From: Clostridiales bacterium | GTDB taxonomy: Bacteria > Bacillota > Clostridia > Christensenellales > CAG-138 | Length of the DNA: 59,149 nt | NCBI GenBank assembly: GCA_012517905.1 | Contig: JAAYUE010000005.1 | Coordinates: forward strand, 1 to 59,149 | Direction of reading: 5' to 3' | Shown here: one piece after another, positions 17,620 to 26,460 of the stretch | How positions within the stretch are numbered: position 1 is the stretch's first letter | Layout: every line of letters starts with the position of its first letter | Notes under the pieces: model-generated | What the model was told of the DNA's origin: nothing | Databases searched by the model: none | Seen by the model: only the letters and a program-made list of their open reading frames with translations | Program-made: the position numbers and the translations under genes

Positions 17620-19101
17620 TCAACCGATCGCGCTGTCCATGATCGTCTGCGCGGACACTTCTTCGGGGTTGAATTCCCCCGTGATGCGGCCTTCGCAGAT
17701 GGTCAGAACGCGATTGCTCATATTCAACACCTCCGGAAGTTCGGAGGAGATCATGATGATTGAACCGCCGTTTTCCACGACCTGTTTCATGAGCACATAG
17801 ATTTCGTATTTGGCGCCGACGTCGATGCCGCGCGTCGGTTCATCCATGATCAGTATCTGCGGATTGATCTCGAGCCAGCGGCCGACCACGCATTTCTGCT
17901 GGTTGCCGCCGGAGAGGCTCAGCACGGTCGTCTGTGCGGACGGCGTCTTGATGCCAAGGTTCGATATCTGCCGCTCGGCAATCTCTTTTTCGCGGGAGGA
18001 GTTGACAAAGCCGAACCTCGTCATCTTGTCCAGGCTCGCCATGACGATGTTGCTCTGAACGGAGAAGCGGAGCACGAGCCCCTGCAGTTTCCGATCCTCC
18101 GGCAAAAGCCCGATGCCGATCTTCTTTGCGTCCGCCGGCTTTTTGATTCTGGCCGGCTTGCCCTCTACAAGGACATGGTGGCCTTTCACCTTATCCGCGC
18201 CGCAGATGGCGCGCACGATCTCCGTGCGCCCCGCGCCGACCAGCCCGACGAAGCCGAGGATTTCGCCTTTTTTCAGCTCGAAGGAGATGTCGTGAAGTTT
18301 GTGGGTATTGATCGAGCGAACCTCCATGAGCGTGTCGCCGACGCAGCGGGGCCGCTCGGGGTATTCGTGTTCAATCGAGCGGCCGACCATCTTGGTGATC
18401 ATCTCCGCCCGGGTCAGCTCGCCGACCGGCTTTGTGTCGATCACGTGCCCGTCTCGCATGACGGTCACGATGTCGCAAAGCTCGAAAATTTCGTCCAGTT
18501 TGTGGCTGATGTAGATGATGGACACGCCGCGCGCCTTCAGATCGCCGATGATGGCGAAGAGCTGCTTGAGCTCGTCGCTGGTGAGCGAGCTGCTCGGCTC
18601 GTCCATGATGATGAGCTTGCTGTTGAAGGAAAGCGCCTTGGTGATCTCCAACATCTGCTTTTCCGCCGCGCTCAGGTCGCCGACCAGCGTGCGCGTGTCG
18701 ATATCGCAGCCGATGCTGTCGAGGAGCTTCCTCGCCTCGGCGTGCGTGCCGCGCATGCCGTTCATTTCCTTGAAGCGCCCGAGAAAGATATTCTCGCCGA
18801 CGCTCATGGTGTTCACCAGGTTGAATTCCTGATAGATGATACTCAGTCCCCGGTTGAGCGACTCGATCGGCGTCGTGTGTTCGATCGTCTCGCCGTCAAA
18901 CATGACCTTGCCGGTGTCCTTTGTGTAGACGCCGGAGAGGATCTTCATGAGCGTCGATTTTCCGGCGCCGTTTTCTCCCACGATCCCGTGGACGATGCCC
19001 CGCTCGATCTCGATCGAGACATTGTCCAGCGCCTTGACGCCGGGGAACGATTTGCTAACGTCTCTAATGGAAAGGATGATTCCCGAATCCTTCTTTTCCA
19101 C
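17620..19101 (-). CDS. sugar ABC transporter ATP-binding protein (RbsA type, two nucleotide-binding domains)
   Basis: Domain 1 has Walker A GENGAGKST (about 42-50) and Walker B LIIMDEPSSSL. Domain 2 has the degenerate Walker A GLVGAGRTE typical of RbsA/MglA, signature LSGGNQQK and Walker B ILIMDEPTRGIDV. Length 493 fits the family. The start is GTG at 19101 with AAGGGG about 9 nt upstream. It powers import by the two adjacent permeases. Confidence 0.95.
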   Translation of the reverse strand: MEKKDSGIILSIRDVSKSFPGVKALDNVSIEIERGIVHGIVGENGAGKSTLMKILSGVYTKDTGKVMFDGETIEHTTPIESLNRGLSIIYQEFNLVNTMSVGENIFLGRFKEMNGMRGTHAEARKLLDSIGCDIDTRTLVGDLSAAEKQMLEITKALSFNSKLIIMDEPSSSLTSDELKQLFAIIGDLKARGVSIIYISHKLDEIFELCDIVTVMRDGHVIDTKPVGELTRAEMITKMVGRSIEHEYPERPRCVGDTLMEVRSINTHKLHDISFELKKGEILGFVGLVGAGRTEIVRAICGADKVKGHHVLVEGKPARIKKPADAKKIGIGLLPEDRKLQGLVLRFSVQSNIVMASLDKMTRFGFVNSSREKEIAERQISNLGIKTPSAQTTVLSLSGGNQQKCVVGRWLEINPQILIMDEPTRGIDVGAKYEIYVLMKQVVENGGSIIMISSELPEVLNMSNRVLTICEGRITGEFNPEEVSAQTIMDSAIG

Positions 19102-19211
19102 CCGTCTTTTCCCCTTTCAAATGTTTCTGCGCCTGTGTCGCCGCTCGCTTTTCGCAATCCACCGAAAATGCGCGGCTTCTGGCGGCTTCCTTGTCCCTAA
19201 GTAAGAGCGGA

Positions 19212-19246
19212 GGGCCGCCCGGCTCCCGAAGAAGCCGGGCTGGCCC
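19212..19246 (-). promoter_or_regulatory. intercistronic hairpin between binding protein and ATPase genes
   Basis: GGGCC-G-CCCGGCT pairs with AGCCGGGC-T-GGCCC. There is no T-run. Hairpins at this position in binding-protein operons commonly stabilise the upstream mRNA, so the binding protein is made in excess. Confidence 0.55.
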
Positions 19247-19270
19247 GCCTGTTTCAGTTGCGGTTCGAGC

Positions 19271-20242
19271 TTACCATTCCGGATACGGGAGGGTATCCAC
19301 GTTGTCCTTGGTCACGACATCGAGCGGGATGAAGTTGATCGCTTCATAGGAGCCGCCGGTCAGCATCGCCTGCGCGCACTTGAGGCTCTGGATAGCCATG
19401 TTCGTGAAGCTCTGGCCGATGCAGACGCTCTGCGTGCCGGCCTTGACCTGGTCATAACCGGCGCGGCAGCCGTCGACTGCTACGAGGTAGACACCGGTCA
19501 TGTTGGCGTTCTTGAGGGCTTCGATGACGCCCGTCGCGCCGTTGTCCCAGTGGCAGAACACGCCCTGGATCTGATCGCCGTACTTCACGATGAAGTCTTC
19601 CATGATGGCCATGGCGTCGGCGGTGACCCAACCGGAGCAGTTCTGAGAGTCGAGCAGCGTGATCTTGCTGCCTTCGATGGCCTGCACGAAGCCGTCATGA
19701 CGCTTGATCTGCGCGTCGTGGCCAGCCTGGCCGCCGACTTCAACGACGGTCGCGCCATCCGGGAAGTGATCGACAAACGCCTGCCCGGCGGTCTGGCCGG
19801 CCATGGTGTCGTCAACGCCGCAGAAGAAATCGCGGTACTGCTGCGATTCTGCGGGGAGGTCCGAGGAGAACATGCCAACGATGACGCCCGCTTCTTTGGC
19901 TTCCATCAGGCTCGGGACGATCGCGTTGATGTCGCTCGGGTTGATGAAGATGGCATCGTAGCCCTGCGCGATGCAGGTGCTGACGGCCTTCGCCTCGTTC
20001 TGAACGTCGTTCTGTCCTTCAAAAACGTCCATCGTGAAGCCGTACTCGCCGCAGTATTGCTGGAACTGTTTCCATGCATAGGCCTGCGATTCATTGGAGA
20101 GCGCCTGCGTGATAAACGCGGCTTTGTAGGTCTTCGCTTCGTCCGAAGCGGCAGCGGTGTCCGTCGTCGCAGCGGGTTTGCACGCAAACACACCGACAAC
20201 CATCATGAGAGCCAGGAGCAGTACGAGAATCTTTTTGGTCAT
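19271..20242 (-). CDS. sugar ABC transporter substrate-binding lipoprotein
   Basis: The first 21 residues form a lipoprotein signal ending VVGVFAC, so Cys21 should be lipidated and the protein anchored outside the membrane. The rest is a periplasmic-binding-protein type 1 fold (Peripla_BP_4, RbsB-like) with YDAIFINPSD and FCGVDDTMAG. It captures the substrate for the two permeases and the ATPase downstream. AAGGAGG lies before the ATG. The ligand is not predictable by eye; the operon context suggests a cyclic polyol or sugar. Confidence 0.93.
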   Translation of the reverse strand: MTKKILVLLLALMMVVGVFACKPAATTDTAAASDEAKTYKAAFITQALSNESQAYAWKQFQQYCGEYGFTMDVFEGQNDVQNEAKAVSTCIAQGYDAIFINPSDINAIVPSLMEAKEAGVIVGMFSSDLPAESQQYRDFFCGVDDTMAGQTAGQAFVDHFPDGATVVEVGGQAGHDAQIKRHDGFVQAIEGSKITLLDSQNCSGWVTADAMAIMEDFIVKYGDQIQGVFCHWDNGATGVIEALKNANMTGVYLVAVDGCRAGYDQVKAGTQSVCIGQSFTNMAIQSLKCAQAMLTGGSYEAINFIPLDVVTKDNVDTLPYPEW

Positions 20243-20391
20243 TCTGTTTTTTCCTCCTTTTTATTATAAACGACCGGCGCATGGTTTGCTTTTGCGGTGC
20301 GCCGACCGCTTATTCCGTGTTTCAGCCGCGCCGTTTACGCGGGGAAGCCGCCACGCATATATAATAGGTAGAACGCAGCGGGTGCCGCGTC

Positions 20392-21252
20392 TTAGCTCAG
20401 CGCCTCCTGCAGCGCCTTGAGCATGACCTCTTTGTCGGGCTTGAGCCCCGTCCAGAGTTCGATGTTGATCGCCGCCTGGTTGATCAGCATGCCCGTGCCG
20501 GTGTTCCACCGCGCGCCGCGCGCCTGCGCCGCGCGCAGAAACGGCGTGACGGCGGGATTCGGAATCACATCCTGCACAAACATGGACGGCAGGATCGTGT
20601 CGAGATCGATATTCGGAATCGCGTCCACGTTCGGATACAGGCCGATGGGCGTTGCGTTGACAAGGATATCCGTGTCCGCAGGCACCGCGTAGGTATGGTC
20701 CCACGTAACGAACGTGTTGTTCTGGATGATCCTGCCGAGCAGTTCCATCAGGCTCTTGGCCAGCGCCGCGTCTTCGGGGCGGTTGACGATGGTGATGCTG
20801 CCGGCGCCCGCGAGGGAGAGCTCCACGCTGACCGCGCGCGCCGCGCCGCCCGCGCCGAGGATGACGACCTTTTTGCCCCTCGGGTCCACGCCGTTTTGCT
20901 GCAGGGACTCCATGAAGCCCTTGCCGTCCGTGTTTTCGCCGAAAAGCCTGCCGTCCGTGTTGACGATGGTGTTCACCGCGCCGATGAGGCGCGCGCTTTC
21001 GGAAAGCTCGTCGAGATATTGAATCACATTGATCTTGTGCGGAATGGTGCAGTTGATGCCGCGCATCTTAAAGGCTTTGAGCCCCCTGATCGCGTCCTCG
21101 AGCCGATCGGGGTCCACGTCTATGGTCAGAAACCGCCAGAGGTTCAGGCCGAGCGCCTTGAACGCTGCCTCCTGGATGACGACGCCGGGGTTCTCCGCCG
21201 CGGGATGCCCGAATACGCCGACGAGGCTGTCCAGATAATTCTGTTCTTTCAT
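20392..21252 (-). CDS. shikimate-dehydrogenase-like NAD(P) oxidoreductase without the shikimate-binding serines
   Basis: This 286-residue protein has the AroE fold throughout: NCTIPHK with the catalytic Lys at 73, GAVNTIV, ENTDGKGF with the catalytic Asp at 109, and nucleotide-binding VILGAGGAARAV near 126-137. In true shikimate dehydrogenases the N-terminal segment reads like HSxSP, with two serines that hold the shikimate carboxylate. Here the same place reads GHPAAENPG (15-23), so both serines are absent. The catalytic dyad is kept, so another hydroxy-substrate is likely. It lies between a ROK-like gene and the sugar importer, not among aromatic-synthesis genes. Confidence 0.88.
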   Translation of the reverse strand: MKEQNYLDSLVGVFGHPAAENPGVVIQEAAFKALGLNLWRFLTIDVDPDRLEDAIRGLKAFKMRGINCTIPHKINVIQYLDELSESARLIGAVNTIVNTDGRLFGENTDGKGFMESLQQNGVDPRGKKVVILGAGGAARAVSVELSLAGAGSITIVNRPEDAALAKSLMELLGRIIQNNTFVTWDHTYAVPADTDILVNATPIGLYPNVDAIPNIDLDTILPSMFVQDVIPNPAVTPFLRAAQARGARWNTGTGMLINQAAINIELWTGLKPDKEVMLKALQEALS

Positions 21253-21297
21253 TTGGTTTCCCCTCCGTGATTCTTAAAAAATGAGGCGACGCTTCGT

Positions 21298-23052
21298 CTA
21301 GAGTTGGGAGGCCGCGAAATACGCCGCGCCGACCGCCTGCCCAAACTGCGCGACCGTGTGGACGGGGTCGCTCTTGAGGTCGAGCATCATCGGCGTAAAC
21401 GCAAGGTTTCCGTCCCCCGCCACGAACCGGACGGGCCGGCGTGCGTTTGCGCCCTCCTGCATGAGCTCAAAGCAGCGCTTGTGCTTGACAAATCGCCCGA
21501 AGAGCACGCGCGTGCGGCTTTTTGGCGCCAGAAGCCACTCCGTCTCTTCAAACGTGACCGAGAGGAACGCGCCGATCTCGCGAAAAATCTCCTCCGCGGC
21601 CGGATCTCCCTCGGCGGCGAGACGCATCAGGTGCTCGAGCAGGGGCTTTCGCATATCCTCGGGCGTCCGGCAGACATACACGCCGCCATCCCTGTGCTCG
21701 AGAAACCCTTGTTCAAACAGTTCCGCATAGCGCTTCGGCGCTTGCTCTTCAAAGATGCGCAGCGCGAGGCGATAGGCGCCGCTCTGGCTGCAATACTTCT
21801 GCAATGTCCCCGGCAGGCTGGTGTTGAAGTTGTTCACGCTGCGCGCGTCCAGCTCGTGATACGCCCGCGCGGGACGGTTGCCAAGGTCGATCACACAGTT
21901 GTAGACCTCGAGCGGAATCTGCGGAATCTCTCCCGTCTCGTCCAGCCAGCCCGTGCCAAGCTCCGTGCCGAGTGTATGCGCGAACACGCCGGTTTCCACG
22001 CCCGCAGCCTCGGGGGAATGCGCCAGCTCCACGGCGGCCGTGTAGGCCGCAAGCGAGCCGTCGTTTGCCATGTGCACCTTGCCCTCCGGACGGCACTGCC
22101 GCAGCAGCAGCTGCTTGAGCGAGCAAAGCCTGGAAAACTCTTTCTCGTAATCGTCCGAGGCGTTGCGAATGCCGCGCGTCTTATAGGTTTCGCCGCCGAC
22201 GATCATGTCGTCGATCACCACGTCCGGAAAACACACGCCGATGCCGTCGAGCAGCGGCGCCTCTCCGTAGACGGCCCGGCAGGTGTCCGCCGCGCTTCTC
22301 ATCGCCTCGTCGGAAACGCCTTTTTTGAGCATCTGCTCCTTCAGCGTCTTCGCCTCCGGCGTGTCCGGCAGGGACATGGCCGCGCGCACCACCCGCGCCA
22401 TGAGCAGAATCGGCTCGATGAGCTGCTCCGCCTTCGTCATCTCCGCGGGGTTCCAGTCGTACTCTTTCACCGCGGCTATGCGACCGCTTTGAATGCCGAC
22501 CACCTTGATATCCGTACCGCCGATGTCGATGCCGCAGAGCGTCGCATGCCGCGCTTTGTTCACGGCCAGTCGGCAGGCGGATAGCGCGTCGGAATGCCGC
22601 TGCGCCTGCGCCGGCTCTTCGGGCGACGACGCCTGAGCCATTTCGAACGAAAACGGCGCTTTGCCCATCGCCGCGTTGATGCGGTCCGTCACATTGAGGC
22701 ATTTGCCGTAGCCGCTGCGCCGGTTCTTAGGAACATGCACCTGAAACACGTCGTCCAGCGAAAGACAAAGTTCCCTCGCGGCCGCGTCCTCCGGATCGAC
22801 GGCGAGCTTCATGCCGAGGCCGCCGTATGCGGAGATGATGTTGTACAGGCTTGCGTAGAAGTATTCCCGCACAAACGCGCGTTCCGCGTCTCCCTCCGCC
22901 GAAGGAATGCAGAGCTCCCAGCGCCTGCCGTCTCCGATCACGGGTGTCAGCTCGCAGACGATCCTGCTTTTCGCGCCGGAAAACGCCTTTCGAACATCGC
23001 AGATATAGACGTTTTCGCCGCGTTCGGCCCTTGTCAGAAACTCTTGCATCAT
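21298..23052 (-). CDS. atypical ROK/actin-fold sugar-kinase-like protein with an extra N-terminal domain
   Basis: The protein has 584 residues, about twice the usual ROK length. Residues 1-165 are an added domain I do not recognise (it includes VYICDVRKAFSGAK). From about 170 a ROK-like ATPase core begins: CGIDIGGTDIKVVG, then GIGVCFPD, MANDGSLAAY in place of the usual NDxN segment, and LGTELGTGWLDE in place of the GTG loop. The Zn-binding CGCxGC motif of classical ROK kinases is missing. It may phosphorylate the imported substrate, or bind it without catalysis. It is 20 bp from the activase gene. Confidence 0.75.
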   Translation of the reverse strand: MMQEFLTRAERGENVYICDVRKAFSGAKSRIVCELTPVIGDGRRWELCIPSAEGDAERAFVREYFYASLYNIISAYGGLGMKLAVDPEDAAARELCLSLDDVFQVHVPKNRRSGYGKCLNVTDRINAAMGKAPFSFEMAQASSPEEPAQAQRHSDALSACRLAVNKARHATLCGIDIGGTDIKVVGIQSGRIAAVKEYDWNPAEMTKAEQLIEPILLMARVVRAAMSLPDTPEAKTLKEQMLKKGVSDEAMRSAADTCRAVYGEAPLLDGIGVCFPDVVIDDMIVGGETYKTRGIRNASDDYEKEFSRLCSLKQLLLRQCRPEGKVHMANDGSLAAYTAAVELAHSPEAAGVETGVFAHTLGTELGTGWLDETGEIPQIPLEVYNCVIDLGNRPARAYHELDARSVNNFNTSLPGTLQKYCSQSGAYRLALRIFEEQAPKRYAELFEQGFLEHRDGGVYVCRTPEDMRKPLLEHLMRLAAEGDPAAEEIFREIGAFLSVTFEETEWLLAPKSRTRVLFGRFVKHKRCFELMQEGANARRPVRFVAGDGNLAFTPMMLDLKSDPVHTVAQFGQAVGAAYFAASQL

Positions 23053-23072
23053 CAGCGTTCTTCCATCCGTCC

Positions 23073-23972
23073 TTATAGTGCCGTCAGGCCATAGCCCGTC
23101 AATATCTCCTTCAGCGCGCGCACGGTATCCTCCGGTATCTCGCGCTGATCGGGGTCAAAGGGGTATTCCTGCCGCAGGGACTCGTATTTCTCCCTGCACA
23201 TGGGGTTGAAGTTGAGCAGTTCCACCGGGATATCCCTGCGCCCAAGTGAGGCGACAAACTTTGCAATGCCGTCGATGTTTTCCCCGTCGTCCGTAAATCC
23301 CGGAATCAGAGGCACGCGGATGAGCAGGGCTGCGCCCTTTTTCGCAAGGCGCCGAATGTTTTCCAGAATCGGGGCGTTGTCCACGCCGGTCGCCGCCCTG
23401 TGGCGCGCCGGGTCGATGAGCTTGATGTCCGTAATGATCCGGTCCGTCGCCTCGCAGAACGCGTCCGCGACTTCCGGCCTTGCATACAGGCTCGTCTCGA
23501 TCTGCGCGTTGATGCCCCGCGCGCGGCACTCGCGGAGCACCGCCAGGGAAAACGCGGGGCTTGCCATGCACTCTCCGCCGGAGAGGGTCACCCCGCCGTC
23601 CGTCCCGTAAAACGGGCGGTCCTTCTCGATCTCGAGCAGCGTCTCCTCCACGCTCATCTGCCGCGCGTCAAAGCGGATCGCTCCGGTCGGGCAGGCGGTG
23701 ACGCATGCGCCGCAGCGCGTGCAGGCATCGTGGTCGATTCTTACGCCGAGCGCGTCCCAGTCGAGCGCGCCGAACTCGCAGGCGGCGATGCAGCTCTTGC
23801 AGGCGACGCAGAGGTTCTTTGCGTACCAGAGGCGGATTTCGGGAATCAACCCCTCGGGGTTTTGACACCACTTGCAGCGAAGCGGACAGGTTTTGATGAA
23901 GATCGTCGTGCGGATGCCGTCCCCGTCGTTAATCGAAAACCGCTTGATGTCAAATACGTTCGCCGTGATCAT
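23073..23972 (-). CDS. glycyl radical enzyme activase (radical SAM, with two extra [4Fe-4S] clusters)
   Basis: This 299-residue enzyme installs the glycyl radical on the GRE encoded just upstream. The radical SAM motif is KTCPLRCKWCQNPE (about 29-42). The inserted ferredoxin domain has CVACKSCIAACE and CTRCGACVTACP. GGECMASP and later VPLIPGFTDD follow the family. Its ATG overlaps the stop of the GRE gene (ATGA), so the pair is translationally coupled and dedicated. Confidence 0.95.
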   Translation of the reverse strand: MITANVFDIKRFSINDGDGIRTTIFIKTCPLRCKWCQNPEGLIPEIRLWYAKNLCVACKSCIAACEFGALDWDALGVRIDHDACTRCGACVTACPTGAIRFDARQMSVEETLLEIEKDRPFYGTDGGVTLSGGECMASPAFSLAVLRECRARGINAQIETSLYARPEVADAFCEATDRIITDIKLIDPARHRAATGVDNAPILENIRRLAKKGAALLIRVPLIPGFTDDGENIDGIAKFVASLGRRDIPVELLNFNPMCREKYESLRQEYPFDPDQREIPEDTVRALKEILTGYGLTAL

Positions 23973-26323
23973 ATGTCCGCATATTCCGTGCGCTCGATGA
24001 TCTCGCGCTGCAGATCCGGCGCCAGCTCCGTAAAGTAAGCCGTGTATCCGGCCACGCGGATGGTGAGGCTTCGATACAGCTCCGGCCGTTCCTGCGCCGC
24101 GAGCAGGTCCGCGCGGTTGACCACGTTGAACTGCACATGGATGATCTTCAGCTCGATAAACGCGCGCAGCAGCCGGACGAACTTCGCCACGCCGATCTCC
24201 GTTTTAAACAGGCTCGGCAGAAATTTCATGTTCAGCAGCGTGCCGTTGCTGCCGTATTCGCTCTTGACGCGCGCAACGCTCTTGAGCACTGCCGTCGGTC
24301 CGTGGCTGTCCCGTCCATAGACGGGCGACATGCCGCCGTCGGCCAGCGGTTCCTTTGCGAGGCGTCCGTCCGGCGTCGCGCCGACGTTTTGTCCCATCGG
24401 CACATGCGCGGAGACGGTGTAGAGCCCCATCTGGTATGGGCCGCCGCGCACGTTGGTATATCTGCTCAGCCGCTCGGCAAACGCTTTCGCCCAGTCGAAG
24501 GCGATGGCGTCCACCCAGTCGACGTCGTTGCCGTATTTCGGCGCCTTGTTCAGCAGGCGAAGGCGCAGCAGTTCGGCATTTTCAAAGTTATTCACGAGCG
24601 CCGCATGCAATTCCCTGCGGTCCACGAGCTTTTCGTCGTACACCAGCGTCTTGAGCGCGGCGAGGCTGTCCGCAACGTTTGCGCACTGGATCGCCTGAAT
24701 ACCGGAGAGGTTGTAGTGCGCGCCGCCCGCGGTCACGTCGATCCCCGTGCCCATGCAGTCGTCGATCACGCTGGAAAGGAACGGCGAGGGCAGCAGCTCC
24801 GCATGCGCCTTTTCCACGACCTCGCAGCAGCGGATCATTCGCTCAAAGAAGAAGTCCACCTGTGTGTCGAGCGCCCGGAGCACGTCCTCATAGGTTTCGA
24901 AGTCCTCGATCGTGCCGGTGTGCGCGCCCATCTGTTTTCCGCTCAGCGTACAGACGCCGTCGTTGAGCGCGAGCTCGAGCGCTTTGACGAGGTTGAACAT
25001 CGCCGCGTCGCTCCAGCCAAGATTGTTGCCCATGGTAGTGAGCTCCACGCAGCCGACGATGGCATAGTTTTTCGCGTCCTCATCTGAGATGCCCTTGCTC
25101 TTGAGCGCAGGAATGACCGCCTCGTCGTTGAAAAACTGCGGCATGCCGCTACCCTTGCCGACGACTTCGGCGCAGCGCGTGAGAAAATGCTCGCTCGAAT
25201 GGGAGAATACGCGCGCCGAAAGGTTCGGCTGCGGCAGAAGCAGATGCTCCTGCGCGCGGAGGAAGAGAAACGTCAGCTCGTTTTCCGCCGGTTCGCCCAC
25301 CTCGTTCTGTCCGCCGATGGCGACGTTGAACCCAATCGGGAATCCGGCGAAATACTTCGCGCTGCTCGAGCTTCTCAGATAGACGATCTGATTGAATTTG
25401 AGGAAGAGGCATTCCACGAGCTCCAGCGCCTGTTCGTTCGACAGCGCGCCGGACGCGATGTCCTTTTCGTAAAACGGATAGAGATATTGATCCATACGCC
25501 CGGGCGAGAATGAGGAAGCGTTGCTCTCCATCTGCAGAATGACGTAGAGAAACCAGCTTGCCTGCACCGCCTCGCGAAAACTCTGCGGCGCGCGCTCGGC
25601 AAGCGCGTCGCAGACGCGCGCGATCTCGAGCAGCTCCTCTTTTTGCACGGAGGTCTCCGCCATCTCCTGCGCGAGCGCGGCATAGCGGCGCATGAATATC
25701 TGCGCGCCTTCCAGCGCGAGGATCAGCCCGTCGTAAAAGCCCGCGTTGTCGGGATGTCGCTCGCGGTCCGCTTTGGCGACGTCGATCAGCCCCTTCGGGC
25801 CGGATTGCAGCCAGCGCTCGGTGTCCGGGCAGATATGCCCCTGCGCATGGTCGGTCTGGTTGATCTTGGCGACCTTGCCGATGGCGCGCATTTCGGGCCC
25901 GATGCGCTCGTCCAGGATGTCTTCGAGCGTTTTATCCTTCCAGAACGGGAATATCTCGTTTTTGAATGCCGCGACGTCTTCCTGCCGCACCTGAAACGGG
26001 TCCTGCGGCCGCGTCGGCAGCGTCTCGATTTCGCGGTCCACCCAGCTTAAGCCGGATTCGGGGAAGATCACGCCGGCGCGCACGCCCGTGGTGCGGTTGC
26101 CGACGATGCGCTCGCCTTGCGTGATGCGGATTTCAATGCGCCCGAGCGCTTCCTTGAGCGCAAGCGCGCGCAGCATATTTCTCGGCAAACCGGGGTTGTC
26201 GCGGTATACGTCGGTGACAATCTTTGCCTGTTCGATCGACATAAACCGTTCCTCGGCAAACATGGTTTCCTTCAGTTTTTGAACACGAATGCTCAGCGGC
26301 AGCTGATCGATTTTCGGTTTCAT
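23969..26323 (-). CDS. glycyl radical enzyme, PflD-like (C-O lyase/dehydratase class)
   Basis: The protein has 784 residues. The active-site segment is VGCVELTT with Cys425 and the general base Glu427, which is typical of dehydratase/lyase GREs and unlike the CC pair of true pyruvate formate-lyase. The glycyl loop RVAGYTAYF puts the radical on Gly759. From memory it shares many blocks with E. coli PflD: GNRT near 76, INQTDHAQGHI, QMESNASS, SSSSAKYFAGFP, LPQPNL. PflD is reported to open 1,5-anhydromannitol-6-phosphate, but the segment after the active Cys differs here, so the substrate may too. The activase, ROK-like, AroE-like and importer genes follow in one operon. Confidence 0.93.
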   Translation of the reverse strand: MKPKIDQLPLSIRVQKLKETMFAEERFMSIEQAKIVTDVYRDNPGLPRNMLRALALKEALGRIEIRITQGERIVGNRTTGVRAGVIFPESGLSWVDREIETLPTRPQDPFQVRQEDVAAFKNEIFPFWKDKTLEDILDERIGPEMRAIGKVAKINQTDHAQGHICPDTERWLQSGPKGLIDVAKADRERHPDNAGFYDGLILALEGAQIFMRRYAALAQEMAETSVQKEELLEIARVCDALAERAPQSFREAVQASWFLYVILQMESNASSFSPGRMDQYLYPFYEKDIASGALSNEQALELVECLFLKFNQIVYLRSSSSAKYFAGFPIGFNVAIGGQNEVGEPAENELTFLFLRAQEHLLLPQPNLSARVFSHSSEHFLTRCAEVVGKGSGMPQFFNDEAVIPALKSKGISDEDAKNYAIVGCVELTTMGNNLGWSDAAMFNLVKALELALNDGVCTLSGKQMGAHTGTIEDFETYEDVLRALDTQVDFFFERMIRCCEVVEKAHAELLPSPFLSSVIDDCMGTGIDVTAGGAHYNLSGIQAIQCANVADSLAALKTLVYDEKLVDRRELHAALVNNFENAELLRLRLLNKAPKYGNDVDWVDAIAFDWAKAFAERLSRYTNVRGGPYQMGLYTVSAHVPMGQNVGATPDGRLAKEPLADGGMSPVYGRDSHGPTAVLKSVARVKSEYGSNGTLLNMKFLPSLFKTEIGVAKFVRLLRAFIELKIIHVQFNVVNRADLLAAQERPELYRSLTIRVAGYTAYFTELAPDLQREIIERTEYADI

Positions 26324-26374
26324 GTTTGGTTGTTTCCTCAGGGTTGGTTTCGAATGTAAGAGAATCCAATGTGA

Positions 26375-26399
26375 ATAGAACTAATCTGCTTGTTTCTAT
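26375..26399. promoter_or_regulatory. candidate activator site upstream of the PflD-like GRE operon
   Basis: ATAGAA and TTCTAT are perfect inverted arms 13 bp apart, located 50-75 bp before the GRE start. No consensus -35 is visible here, which fits activation by the adjacent AraC-type regulator (inference). Confidence 0.35.
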
Positions 26400-26412
26400 A
26401 AAAATGCTACCA

Positions 26413-26439
26413 CAAAAAAAACGGTCCTGAAACCGTTTT
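26413..26439 (-). terminator. intrinsic terminator after the AraC gene
   Basis: On the minus strand AAAACGGT pairs with ACCGTTTT, followed by a run of eight T. It separates the DeoR-AraC transcript from the GRE operon. Confidence 0.8.
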
Positions 26440-26460
26440 GCGTGTCCAAAAGGTATACTA

